Assembly (NCBI RefSeq): GCF_002849225.1
Contig: NZ_PKMC01000001.1
Coordinates: forward strand, 173,932-237,931
DNA from: Actinomyces sp. UMB0138
GTDB taxonomy: Bacteria; Bacillota; Negativicutes; Veillonellales; Veillonellaceae
Length of the DNA stretch: 64,000 nt
Direction of reading: 5' to 3'
Part shown: piece after piece, positions 1 to 8,935 of the stretch
How the letters are laid out: the number at the start of each line of letters is the position of its first letter
Numbering within the stretch: position 1 is the first letter of the stretch
The notes under the pieces: model-generated
Database searches by the model: none
Seen by the model: only the letters and a program-made list of their open reading frames with translations
Told to the model about the DNA's origin: nothing
Position numbers and translations under genes: made by a program

Positions 1-3
1 CCA

Positions 4-288
4 GTGGTTACTAAAGACGCTGCCGGGTTCGCCACTACTGGTGACGAGGTTATTGCTTCGGTGCGCGCATATATGGAGATCCGGCACGCTTCACCGGCTT
101 GGGTCAACCGCGCCGCCTACACCAAAGCAGACCTGTTATTTAGGATCCGAGCAATACCGGGCATAAAAATAACCGAGGCGATGCAAATCAGCTCCGCACG
201 TGGCAGGTACGTTATTGATGCTGTTGAACCTATAGGCCGTTACCTGCAGATCCTCGCCCACCGCACCGAAGCAGAAGGAGCACCCTGA
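4..288 (+). CDS. Head-tail connector (head closure) protein, probably 5' truncated
   Basis: The product resembles the C-terminal part of SPP1 gp16/Phage_H_T_join proteins, which seal the portal after DNA packaging and receive the tail. The pattern 'TGDEVIASVRAYMEIRH', followed by a stretch that would be beta strands (RAIPGIKITEAMQ) and a 'GRYVIDAVEPIGR' segment, fits that family. The family is usually about 105-120 residues; the visible frame gives 94 and is open to the first base of the window, so the true start may lie upstream of the apparent GTG at position 4. Its stop overlaps the ATG of the next gene (TGATG), typical of a coupled phage operon. Confidence 0.65.
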   Translation: MVTKDAAGFATTGDEVIASVRAYMEIRHASPAWVNRAAYTKADLLFRIRAIPGIKITEAMQISSARGRYVIDAVEPIGRYLQILAHRTEAEGAP

Positions 289-725
289 TGGCTAGAGTAC
301 AAATCAAGCTTCCCAACGATTTCATTGACGCACTCGACTCAGCCAGCAGCCTCATTGATAACTCCGCTGAGCAAGTACTTAAAGCCGGGGCTAACATAGT
401 GGAGCCACGTATGCGCTCTAACCTATCTGCAGCAATCGGCAGCTCAACGAAACAGCCCACCCGCTCTACCGGTCAGCTCGCCAAAGCGCTCGGAACCGCG
501 CCAGTAAAAGTCAATAGCCGCGGCGACTACAACGTCAAAGTTGGTTTCGCCGAGAACCGAGACGATGGTAGAGCTAACGCACTAATCGCTAACGTTCTAG
601 AACACGGGCGCTCCAACCAGCCCGCTAGACCCTTCCTAGCCCCCACGCGTTCACAAACCAGGCGAGCCGCAATAGACGCAATGAAACAAACCCTAGCCGC
701 GCGAATCCAGCAGGTGAAACCATGA
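288..725 (+). CDS. HK97 gp10-like tail-completion protein
   Basis: The 145-residue product starts with a basic, helix-prone N-terminus and contains the 'ANIVEPRMRSN' and 'NVLEHGRSNQPARPFLAPT' segments. The latter matches the conserved 'E.G.....PaRPFl.Pa' signature of HK97 gp10 family proteins, which join the tail tube to the head connector. It overlaps the preceding gene by one base and the following gene by four bases (ATGA), so translation is probably coupled. Identification rests on the C-terminal signature and on position between connector and tail terminator. Confidence 0.8.
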   Translation: MARVQIKLPNDFIDALDSASSLIDNSAEQVLKAGANIVEPRMRSNLSAAIGSSTKQPTRSTGQLAKALGTAPVKVNSRGDYNVKVGFAENRDDGRANALIANVLEHGRSNQPARPFLAPTRSQTRRAAIDAMKQTLAARIQQVKP

Positions 726-1069
726 GCGGGCTTTTAGAAAACCTAAGCCAAATCGCTAAACAACTTGGGCTCGCCTATGCAGTCAGCTGCTACACCGATT
801 CCCCAGCCCCAGACACGTATCTAGTCTTCACCCCGTTAACAGATTCTTTCGACATCTTCGCCGACAACCAGCCCGGTATTGAGGTCGAAGAAGTCCGCAT
901 CGCACTGTTCACGAAAACCAACTACCTGGGGCTGCGTAACCAGCTCACCCGAGCCCTAATTGATGAAGGGCTGACGGTTGCTGCTCGCCGCTATATCGGA
1001 TACGAGGCGGATACCGGTTTTCACCACTATTCAATCGACATCGCCACCTACCATTCTTACAACCTATAA
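722..1069 (+). CDS. Tail terminator-like protein
   Basis: This 115-residue protein lies between the gp10-like and major tail protein genes, where siphoviruses encode the tail terminator that caps the tube. Visible features fit the small alpha/beta fold of that group: an N-terminal helix (LLENLSQIAKQLG), a strand with 'DTYLVFTPL', a central 'EVEEVRIALFTKTNY' strand and a C-terminal 'YEADTGFHHYSIDIATYH' segment. 'ADTGFHHYSI' resembles the ending of tail terminator proteins of Gram-positive phages. Function is inferred mainly from position and size. Confidence 0.6.
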   Translation: MSGLLENLSQIAKQLGLAYAVSCYTDSPAPDTYLVFTPLTDSFDIFADNQPGIEVEEVRIALFTKTNYLGLRNQLTRALIDEGLTVAARRYIGYEADTGFHHYSIDIATYHSYNL

Positions 1070-1081
1070 AGGAGAAACATC

Positions 1082-1690
1082 ATGGCAACTATTGGTTTAG
1101 ACAAGCTCTACTACGCGAGCATTAGTGAAGATTCCACCAGCGGTGAGGAAACCTATGCCACACCTAAACCGCTCGCTAAAGCGATATCTGCAGAATTGTC
1201 TGTGGAGGTGGCTGAGGCGATTTTGTATGCCGATGACGGGGCATCCGAGATTGTCAAGGAATTCAAATCTGGAACGCTCACTCTTGGGGTTGATGATCTC
1301 GGGGCTGAGGCTGCAGCTGCCTTAACTGGTGCGAGACTGGACGCGAACGGGGTACTTATCAGTACTTCTGAGGATGGTGGCGCACCCGTGGCTATTGGTT
1401 TTAGAGCTGCACGCTCTAACGGGAAGTACCAGTATTTTTGGCTTTACCGCGTCAAATTTGCTCTGCCGGGAACCACGCTGGCGACCAAAGCTGATTCGAT
1501 CACGTTCTCTACCCCGAGTATTGAGGGAACGATCCTGCGCCGTAACAAACCAGACGCTACCGGCAAGCACCCGTGGAAAGCCGAAGTCACCGAAGGAGCC
1601 ACCGGCGTGAAAGCTGAGACGATCTCCAGCTGGTACAGGCAGGTGTATGAGCCTGCCGCTACAACCAGCATTAAACCGACAAACAACTAG
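1082..1690 (+). CDS. Major tail protein (phi13 family)
   Basis: The 202-residue product has the layout of phi13-type major tail tube proteins: 'ATIGLDKLYYA' at the N-terminus, a central 'GTLTLGVDDLG' strand-turn and 'YQYFWLYRVKFALPG' followed by 'SITFSTPSIEGTI'. These proteins polymerise into hexameric rings that form the tail tube. A good ribosome-binding site (AAAGGAG) precedes the ATG at 1,082. Such genes are highly translated and are followed, as here, by the chaperone pair and the tape-measure gene. Confidence 0.85.
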   Translation: MATIGLDKLYYASISEDSTSGEETYATPKPLAKAISAELSVEVAEAILYADDGASEIVKEFKSGTLTLGVDDLGAEAAAALTGARLDANGVLISTSEDGGAPVAIGFRAARSNGKYQYFWLYRVKFALPGTTLATKADSITFSTPSIEGTILRRNKPDATGKHPWKAEVTEGATGVKAETISSWYRQVYEPAATTSIKPTNN

Positions 1691-1705
1691 AACAGCAGGT
1701 AAGCC

Positions 1706-2134
1706 ATGACAGCGAAAACCCAAACCAGCCCGGCCGGTAGCCCCTCTTTAAAAAGCGCGACAATCACTATCGCAGGTCAAGAATACGAACTCGTTCTGAC
1801 TACCCGCGCGACCCGCCTGATAGCTCAACGTTACGGAGGGCTAGAACATTTAGGTCAAGCCCTGGAAACTAGCGAAGATATGGATAAGTCACTCGGTGAG
1901 GTAATCTGGCTCATCGCCCTGCTCGCTAACCAGTCCGTACAAATACACAACCTCACCCATCCAGACGATAAGCGCCCAGAGCTGACCGCAGAAGCAGTGG
2001 AGTTACTAACTGTGCCTGCAGATTTAGCTGACTATCGAGAGGCTATCGCCCAGGCACTCCAACGCGGCACCCGGCGAGCAATCATGACCGAGACCCCAGA
2101 CCCAAAAGGGCAAACCAAGAAAAAGGACACCTAA
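1706..2134 (+). CDS. Tail-assembly chaperone, first reading frame (gpG-like)
   Basis: The 142-residue product lies between the major tail protein and the tape measure, the fixed position of tail-assembly chaperones. After a disordered N-terminus it has 'ATITIAGQEYELVLTTRATRLI', a helical 'LEHLGQALETSED' region and 'EVIWLIALLANQSV', the usual pattern of the short (gpG-like) form. It ends in a basic tail (KGQTKKKDT) and a TAA at 2,132. The -1 frame is open from about 2,032 to 2,328 and holds the second chaperone part, so a fraction of ribosomes is expected to bypass this stop. Confidence 0.8.
   Translation: MTAKTQTSPAGSPSLKSATITIAGQEYELVLTTRATRLIAQRYGGLEHLGQALETSEDMDKSLGEVIWLIALLANQSVQIHNLTHPDDKRPELTAEAVELLTVPADLADYREAIAQALQRGTRRAIMTETPDPKGQTKKKDT
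2101..2107 (+). other. Putative -1 ribosomal slippery heptamer CCCAAAA
   Basis: The bases CCCAAAA fall in the zero frame as C-CCA-AAA, the X-XXY-YYZ form used for programmed -1 frameshifting in phage tail chaperones. Slipping back one base gives CCC-AAA and enters the frame that stays open to 2,328. A second A-rich stretch (AAGAAAAAG at 2,117-2,125) is a weaker alternative. The site lies about 25 bases before the zero-frame stop. The heptamer is seen directly; its use is inferred. Confidence 0.6.
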
Positions 2135-2328
2135 TAGATAGTGACGAGGCAATCTTTACCCGCCTAACCTATATCGGGCTCGCCCACCTGGGACTGACCC
2201 GCAGGCAAATCGACCTGACCATATTCGGTGAACTATTAGATCTGGTGGACTGCTGGCGCATCGAAACAGGCAGAGCCGTACCGAAACGCATCTGGTTTAT
2301 CGACGATGTGATACCAGCAGGAGTTTAG
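2104..2328 (+). CDS. Tail-assembly chaperone, -1 frame extension (gpT-like)
   Basis: In the -1 frame relative to the preceding gene an open stretch encodes about 74 residues, including 'DEAIFTRLTYIGLAHLGL' and 'WRIETGRAVPKRIWFIDDV'. It has no plausible ATG, GTG or TTG in its first part and no ribosome-binding site, so it is best read as the C-terminal extension of a frameshifted chaperone that contacts the tape-measure protein. Its TAG stop is at 2,326-2,328. It overlaps the 3' end of the opposite-strand gene at 2,297 by 32 bases, tail to tail. Confidence 0.7.
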   Translation, partial: KRANQEKGHLIDSDEAIFTRLTYIGLAHLGLTRRQIDLTIFGELLDLVDCWRIETGRAVPKRIWFIDDVIPAGV

Positions 2329-2824
2329 AACAGTTAATCTTATCGCTGCTCTCTTTCAGAACGGACGAAGCCTGTTCTCTTCCTAGAAGTTCAGGTCGAT
2401 GTCGTGCATGAGGGGCGACCACATCCCAGCCCAATTCCCGGTCTCTAAAGAACTTCGGACGCTTATTACGTTCGATCTTGAGTGCATCGTGACATAAGGA
2501 TTCCAGTTTGTCGTCAGGAAGAACGTGGAGCGCTTCTGCGATCCATACAAGTGCTTCCGCATGTTTAATCCGATTATAAGCCTCGCGTGCTGACAAGTTG
2601 ACCTTCCTGGGTGCAAGGTTCTTCCTATAGTGCACCTCGGGATAGAGCCTATCCATGAAGAAAAAGATCATGTGCTCGCGCTGAGATGCCCACCAATGTC
2701 CGTCCTTCTGCGGGTCAGCGTCTTCAAACCGCGACGCAATGGGCGTCCTAGCCGGCAGCTCCGTCAGCATTTCAGCAAATGCGCGCACATCGAAATCAAT
2801 CTGATTCTTGATCGCTTCTGTCAT
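2297..2824 (-). CDS. Opposite-strand gene inside the tail operon; candidate moron of unknown function
   Basis: A 175-residue protein is encoded against the direction of all surrounding prophage genes, between the chaperone pair and the tape measure. A strong ribosome-binding site (AGGAGAG, about five bases before the ATG at 2,824) supports it as real. The product is soluble, acidic at first and basic later. It contains 'DPQKDGHWWASQREHM', 'NLSAREAYNRIKHAEALVWIAEAL' and 'DALKIERNKRPK'. This pattern recalls small proteins seen on other mobile elements of Gram-positive bacteria, but I cannot name a function. Position and orientation fit lysogenic-conversion or superinfection-exclusion genes, which is inference. 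The last 15 or so residues are low in complexity and may be less conserved. Confidence 0.75.
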   Translation of the reverse strand: MTEAIKNQIDFDVRAFAEMLTELPARTPIASRFEDADPQKDGHWWASQREHMIFFFMDRLYPEVHYRKNLAPRKVNLSAREAYNRIKHAEALVWIAEALHVLPDDKLESLCHDALKIERNKRPKFFRDRELGWDVVAPHARHRPELLGREQASSVLKESSDKINCSKLLLVSHRR

Positions 2825-2871
2825 TTTTCTCTCCTAAAAACTATATGCAACTCAATATTAAGGAATAGATC

Positions 2872-5553
2872 ATGGCTGATTCGTCTTTTGGTTTGAAGAT
2901 TGGCCTGGAGGGTGAGCGGGAGTTTAAGCGCGCGATCACGGATATTAACCGCGAGATGCGGGTACTCGGTTCGGAGATGAAGCTGGCTGCGTCAGCCTTT
3001 GATAAGAACGAGGTCTCGGTTTCGTCTTTGACGGCCAAAAATCAGGTGCTGGCCAAGGAGATTGAGGCGCAGCGCTCCAAAGTCGAAACTCTCAAGGCTG
3101 CGTTGGATAATGCTGCGGCTTCGTTTGGTGACAACGATTCTCGTACGAAGAATTGGCAGATTCAGCTCAATAACGCTCAGGCGACTTTGAATGGTCTTGA
3201 GGGCGAGCTTAAAGAGAATAATTGTGCTCTTTCCAAGTTTGGTGATGAGGCTGACGGTGCGGGTGATGATGCGAAAACTGCCGCTAAGGACACTGGACAC
3301 CTAGAAAATGCTGTAGACGAGCTGGGCTCTCAGATGGATGGTACCAGTTCGAAGACCCGCATTTTTGGTGACGTGCTTAAAGCCAGCCTGGCAGCGGAAG
3401 CTGTTGTTGGTGGGGTTAAAGCTATCGGCCATGCTATTTCTTCTATTGGGCGGGGCATGGTCGGGGCTTTAAAGGATGGTCTGGACTATAACGCCCGGAT
3501 GGAGCAATACACCACTTCGTTTACCACGATGCTGGGTGATCAAGCCAAGGCTCAGAAACTGGTTAATAACCTCAAGTTGGAAGCGGCTCGCACTCCCTTT
3601 GGGATGGAGGATCTAGCCAAGGCCACCCAAACGTTGATGGGGTTCGGCATGAGCGCTGAAGAATCCCAGGTACGCCTCAAACAGTTAGGTGATATCAGCC
3701 AGGGGGATGCTGGAAAGTTCGAATCCCTCACGTTGGCGTTTGCTCAAATGAGCTCTACTGGCAAGCTGACTGGTCAGGATTTGAACCAGATGATTAACGC
3801 CGGCTTCAACCCTTTAGAGGAGATTTCCCGTAAGACCGGTAAAAGTATCGGTGAGCTCAAAGAAGAAATGGCTAAGGGCGCGATCAGTGCGGATATGGTT
3901 GCGGATGCGTTTGCTAGTGCCACAAGTGAGGGTGGCCGGTTTTATGGGGCGATGGATGCCCAATCCAAAACCTTCTCTGGCCAACTCGCTACGCTAAAAG
4001 ACGGGGTCGATAACCTTAAAGGCCTACTTGCTGGAGGTTTGACCACGGCTTTGGCTGGCACGGTGATGCCGATGGTTAATGGTTGGGTCGATGAACTCAC
4101 CGAAGCGTTCGAGACCGGGGGCGCCCCGGCCTTTATCGACACCCTCGGACAAATCTTGAAGGAAGCCCTGGAGTTTATTTCTAGCCAGCTCCCGCAAGTG
4201 GTAGATACCGGGATGAGTATCCTCACCTCTTTGTTGGAGGGCATTATCGCTGTTCTACCTTCCCTGGCGAACACTGCCGTGACGTTGATTGTGGCATTGG
4301 TGGAAGCGATTATTGAGGCACTTCCGAGCCTGTTGGAGGCAGCGGTCCAGATTATCGCCACACTCGTTTCGGGTATTGGTGAGGCTCTACCGGAACTGAT
4401 CCCGGCGGCGGTAGAAATGCTGATGACCATGATCCAGGGACTCATCGATAATTTGCCACTTATTTTGGATGCAGCCCTGCAGTTAATTATTGGTCTTGCC
4501 CAGGGTTTGATTGCGGCTATCCCGGTGCTTGTTGAGGCTTTGCCGCAGATTATTCAGGGGCTGGTGGATTTCCTGATAAGTGCTATTCCGCAGATCATTC
4601 AAACCGGCATCCAACTACTCACCTCTTTAGTGAGCGCTCTGCCTGAGATTATTACTGCGATTGTTATGGCTTTGCCACAGATTATTACGGCGGTAATTAA
4701 CGGTGTGTTGGGTGCGATTCCACAGTTGATTCAAGCTGGTGTCCAGTTGTTTGTGGCTTTGATTGGTGCATTGCCACAAATCATTACAACGATCGTGGCC
4801 GCACTGCCGCAGATTATTTCTGCAGTGGTCTCGGCTATCGGTGGAGCCATACCGCAGTTAGTGCAAGCTGGCATCCAGCTACTGACGGCGCTTATTGGTG
4901 CGCTACCGCAAATTATTGGCACGATTGTCTCGGCTATCCCGCAAATTATTAGCGGTATCGTTAGCGCGGTGTTGGGTGGGGTTGGTCAGATGATCTCAGC
5001 TGGTGCGTCCCTGGTTTCTGGTTTGTGGCAGGGCATCCAATCACTGGCGGGTTGGTTGTGGAACAAGGTATCTGGCTGGGTATCTTCAATTTGGGATGGG
5101 ATTCTCGGGTTCTTTGGTATCCACAGTCCTTCCAAACAAATGGCGTGGGTTGGTGACATGCTCGTAGCAGGCCTCGCCGGAGCGATCACATCCGAGGGGT
5201 ACAAGGCAGCTGATGCAGCCGCAGACATGGCCGCCGACACGTTGAGCGCCATGGACGCGCTGGCAGAAGGCGTTGACGTGCCCGTCAGTATCAGTGACGC
5301 GGATTTGTCGCTACCGAGTATTAATCTCGAACCCGCCACCGCGCTTCGACCCAATAGTGCCGCGACACCAAACAGGCCCGCGCCGGTGGATGTTGAGGGA
5401 ATCGTAGATGCTACAGCCCGCCGAATCCTCGGGTCTTTGGATGTTCAAGTAGTGCTCAATGACGGAACACTGGTAGGCAAACTCGCACCCCGCATCGACG
5501 CTCAACTCTCACGACTATCAAGGCGCAGTAACCTAATCACGGCAGGAGTGTAA
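2872..5553 (+). CDS. Tail tape-measure protein
   Basis: The 893-residue protein sets tail length and is probably threaded through the tube. Residues 1-120 form a coiled coil with repeated 'LTAKNQVLAKEIEAQ'-type heptads. Residues about 190-380 match the TP901-type tape-measure core, including 'TTMLGDQAKAQKL', 'TPFGMEDLAKATQTLMGFGM' and 'LTGQDLNQMINAGFNPL'. Residues about 430-700 are many short hydrophobic units built on 'ALPQII', typical of the membrane-active part. Near residue 750 is 'FFGIHSPSKQM', a common C-terminal motif. A ribosome-binding site (AAGGA) precedes the ATG at 2,872. Its size predicts a tail somewhat over 100 nm long. Confidence 0.95.
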   Translation: MADSSFGLKIGLEGEREFKRAITDINREMRVLGSEMKLAASAFDKNEVSVSSLTAKNQVLAKEIEAQRSKVETLKAALDNAAASFGDNDSRTKNWQIQLNNAQATLNGLEGELKENNCALSKFGDEADGAGDDAKTAAKDTGHLENAVDELGSQMDGTSSKTRIFGDVLKASLAAEAVVGGVKAIGHAISSIGRGMVGALKDGLDYNARMEQYTTSFTTMLGDQAKAQKLVNNLKLEAARTPFGMEDLAKATQTLMGFGMSAEESQVRLKQLGDISQGDAGKFESLTLAFAQMSSTGKLTGQDLNQMINAGFNPLEEISRKTGKSIGELKEEMAKGAISADMVADAFASATSEGGRFYGAMDAQSKTFSGQLATLKDGVDNLKGLLAGGLTTALAGTVMPMVNGWVDELTEAFETGGAPAFIDTLGQILKEALEFISSQLPQVVDTGMSILTSLLEGIIAVLPSLANTAVTLIVALVEAIIEALPSLLEAAVQIIATLVSGIGEALPELIPAAVEMLMTMIQGLIDNLPLILDAALQLIIGLAQGLIAAIPVLVEALPQIIQGLVDFLISAIPQIIQTGIQLLTSLVSALPEIITAIVMALPQIITAVINGVLGAIPQLIQAGVQLFVALIGALPQIITTIVAALPQIISAVVSAIGGAIPQLVQAGIQLLTALIGALPQIIGTIVSAIPQIISGIVSAVLGGVGQMISAGASLVSGLWQGIQSLAGWLWNKVSGWVSSIWDGILGFFGIHSPSKQMAWVGDMLVAGLAGAITSEGYKAADAAADMAADTLSAMDALAEGVDVPVSISDADLSLPSINLEPATALRPNSAATPNRPAPVDVEGIVDATARRILGSLDVQVVLNDGTLVGKLAPRIDAQLSRLSRRSNLITAGV

Positions 5554-5557
5554 AGCG

Positions 5558-6244
5558 ATGTATAGGTTTACTCTCGACCACGAAACCTCCTCTCGGGATC
5601 TTGGTTTGCGGTTCACTGCTCCAGTTGAGATTCCAGCTGCTGCACGGCGGGTAGACGATATAGAAGTGAGTGGCAGATCAGGTTCTTTAACCTGGTTCAC
5701 CGGCTGGAAAGACACGGAAATCAGCCTGCCGTTAGCTGTGCATGGAGGCGTGGAAGCTTATCGGCAAGCATGCCTTGCCTTGATGGAGGCTTCAACGATC
5801 TCGTTTAGTGGTGAGCCTGGTCTATTCCGATACATAAAACATGTAGAGGTTTCGCCGCTTGCCCAGGAGATGGCTGGCTGGGGCATGTTCCAAGCCAACC
5901 TCACCTGCCAGCCGTTCACCTATCTCGCCACAGGGCTAAAACCGATCACCCTCACCAGCACGGCAACGATCATCAACCCTGGCCTGCTGCCATCCGATCC
6001 AGAAATAACCTTGTTCGGCACTGGGCAGCTGGTGCTGACGATCAATGGACAGCGCTACAAAGTCTCCTCACCAGTAGATCAGATCACGCTCGATTCGGCT
6101 CGCATGATCACTCACGTTTGCGGAAAAACCCAAACCGACGCTTTAAGCGGGTTTTTTCCGCAGCTTGCCGTCGGTGAGAATCACATAGAACTCGGTGCGG
6201 GCCTAGCGAAGGTGGCGGTTAATGGGAACTGGCGCACCCTCTAG
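5558..6244 (+). CDS. Distal tail protein (Dit)
   Basis: The 228-residue product follows the tape measure and matches Sipho_tail/Dit proteins, which form the hub linking tube and tip. Visible features are 'DHETSSRDLGLRF' at the N-terminus, 'PAAARRVDDIEVSGRSGSLTWF' with the Dit-typical 'V.GR.G.L' turn, and a C-terminal beta-rich half ('TITLDSARMITHV'-like strands, 'FFPQLAVGENHIELG'). The last motif, a 'fP.l..G.N.i' turn, is characteristic of the galectin-like domain. It starts four bases after the tape-measure stop. Confidence 0.85.
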   Translation: MYRFTLDHETSSRDLGLRFTAPVEIPAAARRVDDIEVSGRSGSLTWFTGWKDTEISLPLAVHGGVEAYRQACLALMEASTISFSGEPGLFRYIKHVEVSPLAQEMAGWGMFQANLTCQPFTYLATGLKPITLTSTATIINPGLLPSDPEITLFGTGQLVLTINGQRYKVSSPVDQITLDSARMITHVCGKTQTDALSGFFPQLAVGENHIELGAGLAKVAVNGNWRTL

Positions 6245-6259
6245 TAAGGAGTAAAACTT

Positions 6260-8923
6260 ATGATTTCGGTTCACAACCGTGTTGCTAAAACCTTCACCAC
6301 TAATGGTTTGGCTGTTCTTGACCGCGAGATCATTGACCCGGTCGTGAGCGAGGAACTAGGCAGCCACTTCATGTTGTCGTTTAGTTACCCAGCTGATGGT
6401 TCAGCAGCCAAGCACCTGCGTCTTGAGAACATCGTCGCAGCACCCGTACCTAGCGTGGAGGATCGTCAGGGTTTCCGCATTACTGAGGTGGTCACCACGC
6501 TCGATGGAATGCTCGAGGTGACAGCTCATCACGTGTTTTATGACCTAGAAGCAAACCTGATCGCCGACACCTACGTGGTCAACAAAACCGCCGCTGATGC
6601 ACTCAAGCACTTACTCAATGCCGCCAACAACACACACGGCTTTACCGCCACTAGCTCCGATAATGTGTCGCGAGCTTCAGCTCGAATAGTGCGCCAACCA
6701 CTAGCCGCCGCAATCCTCGACACCAAAGCAGACAACAGTTTTATCTCCCGTTGGGGCGGAGAGCTTACTTTCGATAACTGGCACATCCACCACACACCCA
6801 GGCGTGGCAACGATAACGGTGTGGTGATCAGAGATCGTAAAAACCTCACCGGCTACGAATCTGCACTGGACTACACAACCGTAGTTACCCGAATTTTGCC
6901 GGTTGGTTACGACGGTCTGCTCCTGCCTGAACTGTACGTGGATTCTCCGCGCATAGGTGATTATGTTGCGCCGCGTATCAAGGTCATCCGTTATGGGCAG
7001 GTCAAAGCCATTAAGGATGCGGACAAACCGCGTGAGGATGAGCTGCCACTTGCGCAGGCTCATGCGAGATTGCGTGAACTAGCGAAAGCTGAGTTCTCTA
7101 GTTGTCACGTCGATCAACCGCATTGCGCTTACAAGATCTCGTTTGTGGATCTGGCTTCGACGAAAGAATATGAGGGTTTTTGCGACCTAGAAACCGTGAC
7201 CCTAGGCGACACAGTAACCGTCCGCCACGATGACCTCAACGTGGCACTCACCGCCAGGGTTGTTGCTTATGACTTCGACCCACTCGCAGGTGAATACATT
7301 TCGATTGAGCTAGGTAGCACCGCCTCAAAATTCACCGACATCACCCGCACCATCACCGCTGCTCGCGCCGAGGCTAGCCAAGCCCAGCAGGCAGCTAGTA
7401 TTGCGCTAGCTAGCGCGGATGGGAAGAACACCAACCACTACGGCACCACCCAACCGGTATCAGCCAGGCTGGGGGATGTGTGGTTTAAAGACAACGGTGA
7501 GCAAGTAGGAATCTGGATCTACCGCGTTACTGATACTGGTCAGCCCGGATGGGTCAGTCTTGCCACCGACCTTAACCACGCGCTGGTGAGTGCTGAGTTA
7601 GAGAAAACAAAAACCGAGGTTGCCCAAGCTAAACAAGCCGCTAAACAAGCTGGCGATTTGGCTGGGCAAGCCCAAGCCAGCGTAGCGAAAGCAGCCAGTG
7701 ATGTTGCGGCAGCGCGCAAACAAGCCGACCAGGCGGTCAAGACTGCTAGTCAAGCTAGTGAGGGCGTTGAGGGTTTGAAGATTACGCTGAGCGATAACCT
7801 GCAAAACGTGTGGGGCTCTATCGCCATGATGAGCAACAACATCAACCTGCGTGTGACTAAAGGCGATGTCATCAACCAAATCAACATTTCACCTGAAACC
7901 ATCCTCATCGACGGCAAACGGGTGCATATCACTGGGCAGACCACTATCGACAACGGAATTATCGGCACGGCGATGATTGCTGATGCGGCGATCACAAACG
8001 CTAAAATCTCTCAGCTGTCAGCAGATAAAATAACCACCGGCACCCTAGCAGCAGCCAGGATCGCCGCCGGGAGCATCACTAGCGATAAGCTCACGATTGC
8101 TAACGGATTTATCCAAACAGTAATGATCCGTGATGCGGCTATAACCTCGGCGAAGCTTGCTTACATAGATGCCAGCAAGATCACCACTGGTCTGCTTGAT
8201 GCCAACCGGATCGCTGCGGGTTCCATTACGGCAGACAAGCTTTCCGCTAATGCTATCCAGGTTGGATTGGCGGGGTGGAATCAGAATATTCGCATCAGCC
8301 CCACTCAAATCTCTTGGTATAACGGTTCCCGGTTGGAGGGAACAATTAGTTCTCGGGGTATGCAGTTTTGGTATGGCGAGCGTTACGTCGGTGAGCTGTC
8401 GCGTGGTGGCAAAAAGAACAACGAAAACATTCAAGGCATCTCTATGTCATTAGCCAACCAAGGCGACTACGTGGCATGGACATACCAAACACAAGCGAAC
8501 GGTACCTTCTACACGTGTTTGACGTTGGATCCTAAAGGCAAGTTTTACGGTTCAGCCGGCATTCATTTAGGTTCTGATCTGCGCACAAACGGTTACAAGT
8601 TCTACACCAGCGCAAACCGCTATGTCACCTTGCAGGACGTGTCTTTGCAGGGGCGTGGTACGCATCCGGGCTGGGTGGGGCCAACCGCTTTGTCGAAGGT
8701 TGTGTTTCATACCTACGACGTCATGGTTGTTACCAACGGCTCGTTCTACAACATGACGAGATTATTCGACCGGGTTGGGGATTTGATGAACCGCGTTAAC
8801 GGAATACTTGGGCTATTGAACCAAGGCTGGATTTCTAAAATCACCTCCCGCGCCGATGGCTCCATCTCTTGGACCTATTTCGACAACACCGGCTACCAGA
8901 AAATGTCCACCAATCTCGCATGA
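6260..8923 (+). CDS. Tail-tip protein with prophage endopeptidase-like N-terminus and fibre repeats
   Basis: The 887-residue protein has three parts. Residues 1-370 resemble the prophage-tail endopeptidase/minor structural protein family (TIGR01665-like), with 'FRITEVVTTLDGMLEVTAHHVFYDL' near residue 75 and 'VTLGDTVTVRHDDLNV' near 315. Residues about 370-530 are an Ala/Gln-rich coiled coil broken by a 'KNTNHYGTTQPVSARLGDVWFKD' module. From about 565 to 680 come tandem units built on 'AAITNAKISQLSADKITTGTL', as found in fibre shafts, followed by a C-terminal tip domain that probably contacts the host surface. It is the likely host-recognition protein. Start at 6,260 follows AAGGAG. Confidence 0.85.
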   Translation: MISVHNRVAKTFTTNGLAVLDREIIDPVVSEELGSHFMLSFSYPADGSAAKHLRLENIVAAPVPSVEDRQGFRITEVVTTLDGMLEVTAHHVFYDLEANLIADTYVVNKTAADALKHLLNAANNTHGFTATSSDNVSRASARIVRQPLAAAILDTKADNSFISRWGGELTFDNWHIHHTPRRGNDNGVVIRDRKNLTGYESALDYTTVVTRILPVGYDGLLLPELYVDSPRIGDYVAPRIKVIRYGQVKAIKDADKPREDELPLAQAHARLRELAKAEFSSCHVDQPHCAYKISFVDLASTKEYEGFCDLETVTLGDTVTVRHDDLNVALTARVVAYDFDPLAGEYISIELGSTASKFTDITRTITAARAEASQAQQAASIALASADGKNTNHYGTTQPVSARLGDVWFKDNGEQVGIWIYRVTDTGQPGWVSLATDLNHALVSAELEKTKTEVAQAKQAAKQAGDLAGQAQASVAKAASDVAAARKQADQAVKTASQASEGVEGLKITLSDNLQNVWGSIAMMSNNINLRVTKGDVINQINISPETILIDGKRVHITGQTTIDNGIIGTAMIADAAITNAKISQLSADKITTGTLAAARIAAGSITSDKLTIANGFIQTVMIRDAAITSAKLAYIDASKITTGLLDANRIAAGSITADKLSANAIQVGLAGWNQNIRISPTQISWYNGSRLEGTISSRGMQFWYGERYVGELSRGGKKNNENIQGISMSLANQGDYVAWTYQTQANGTFYTCLTLDPKGKFYGSAGIHLGSDLRTNGYKFYTSANRYVTLQDVSLQGRGTHPGWVGPTALSKVVFHTYDVMVVTNGSFYNMTRLFDRVGDLMNRVNGILGLLNQGWISKITSRADGSISWTYFDNTGYQKMSTNLA

Positions 8924-8935
8924 AAGGAAACCAAC

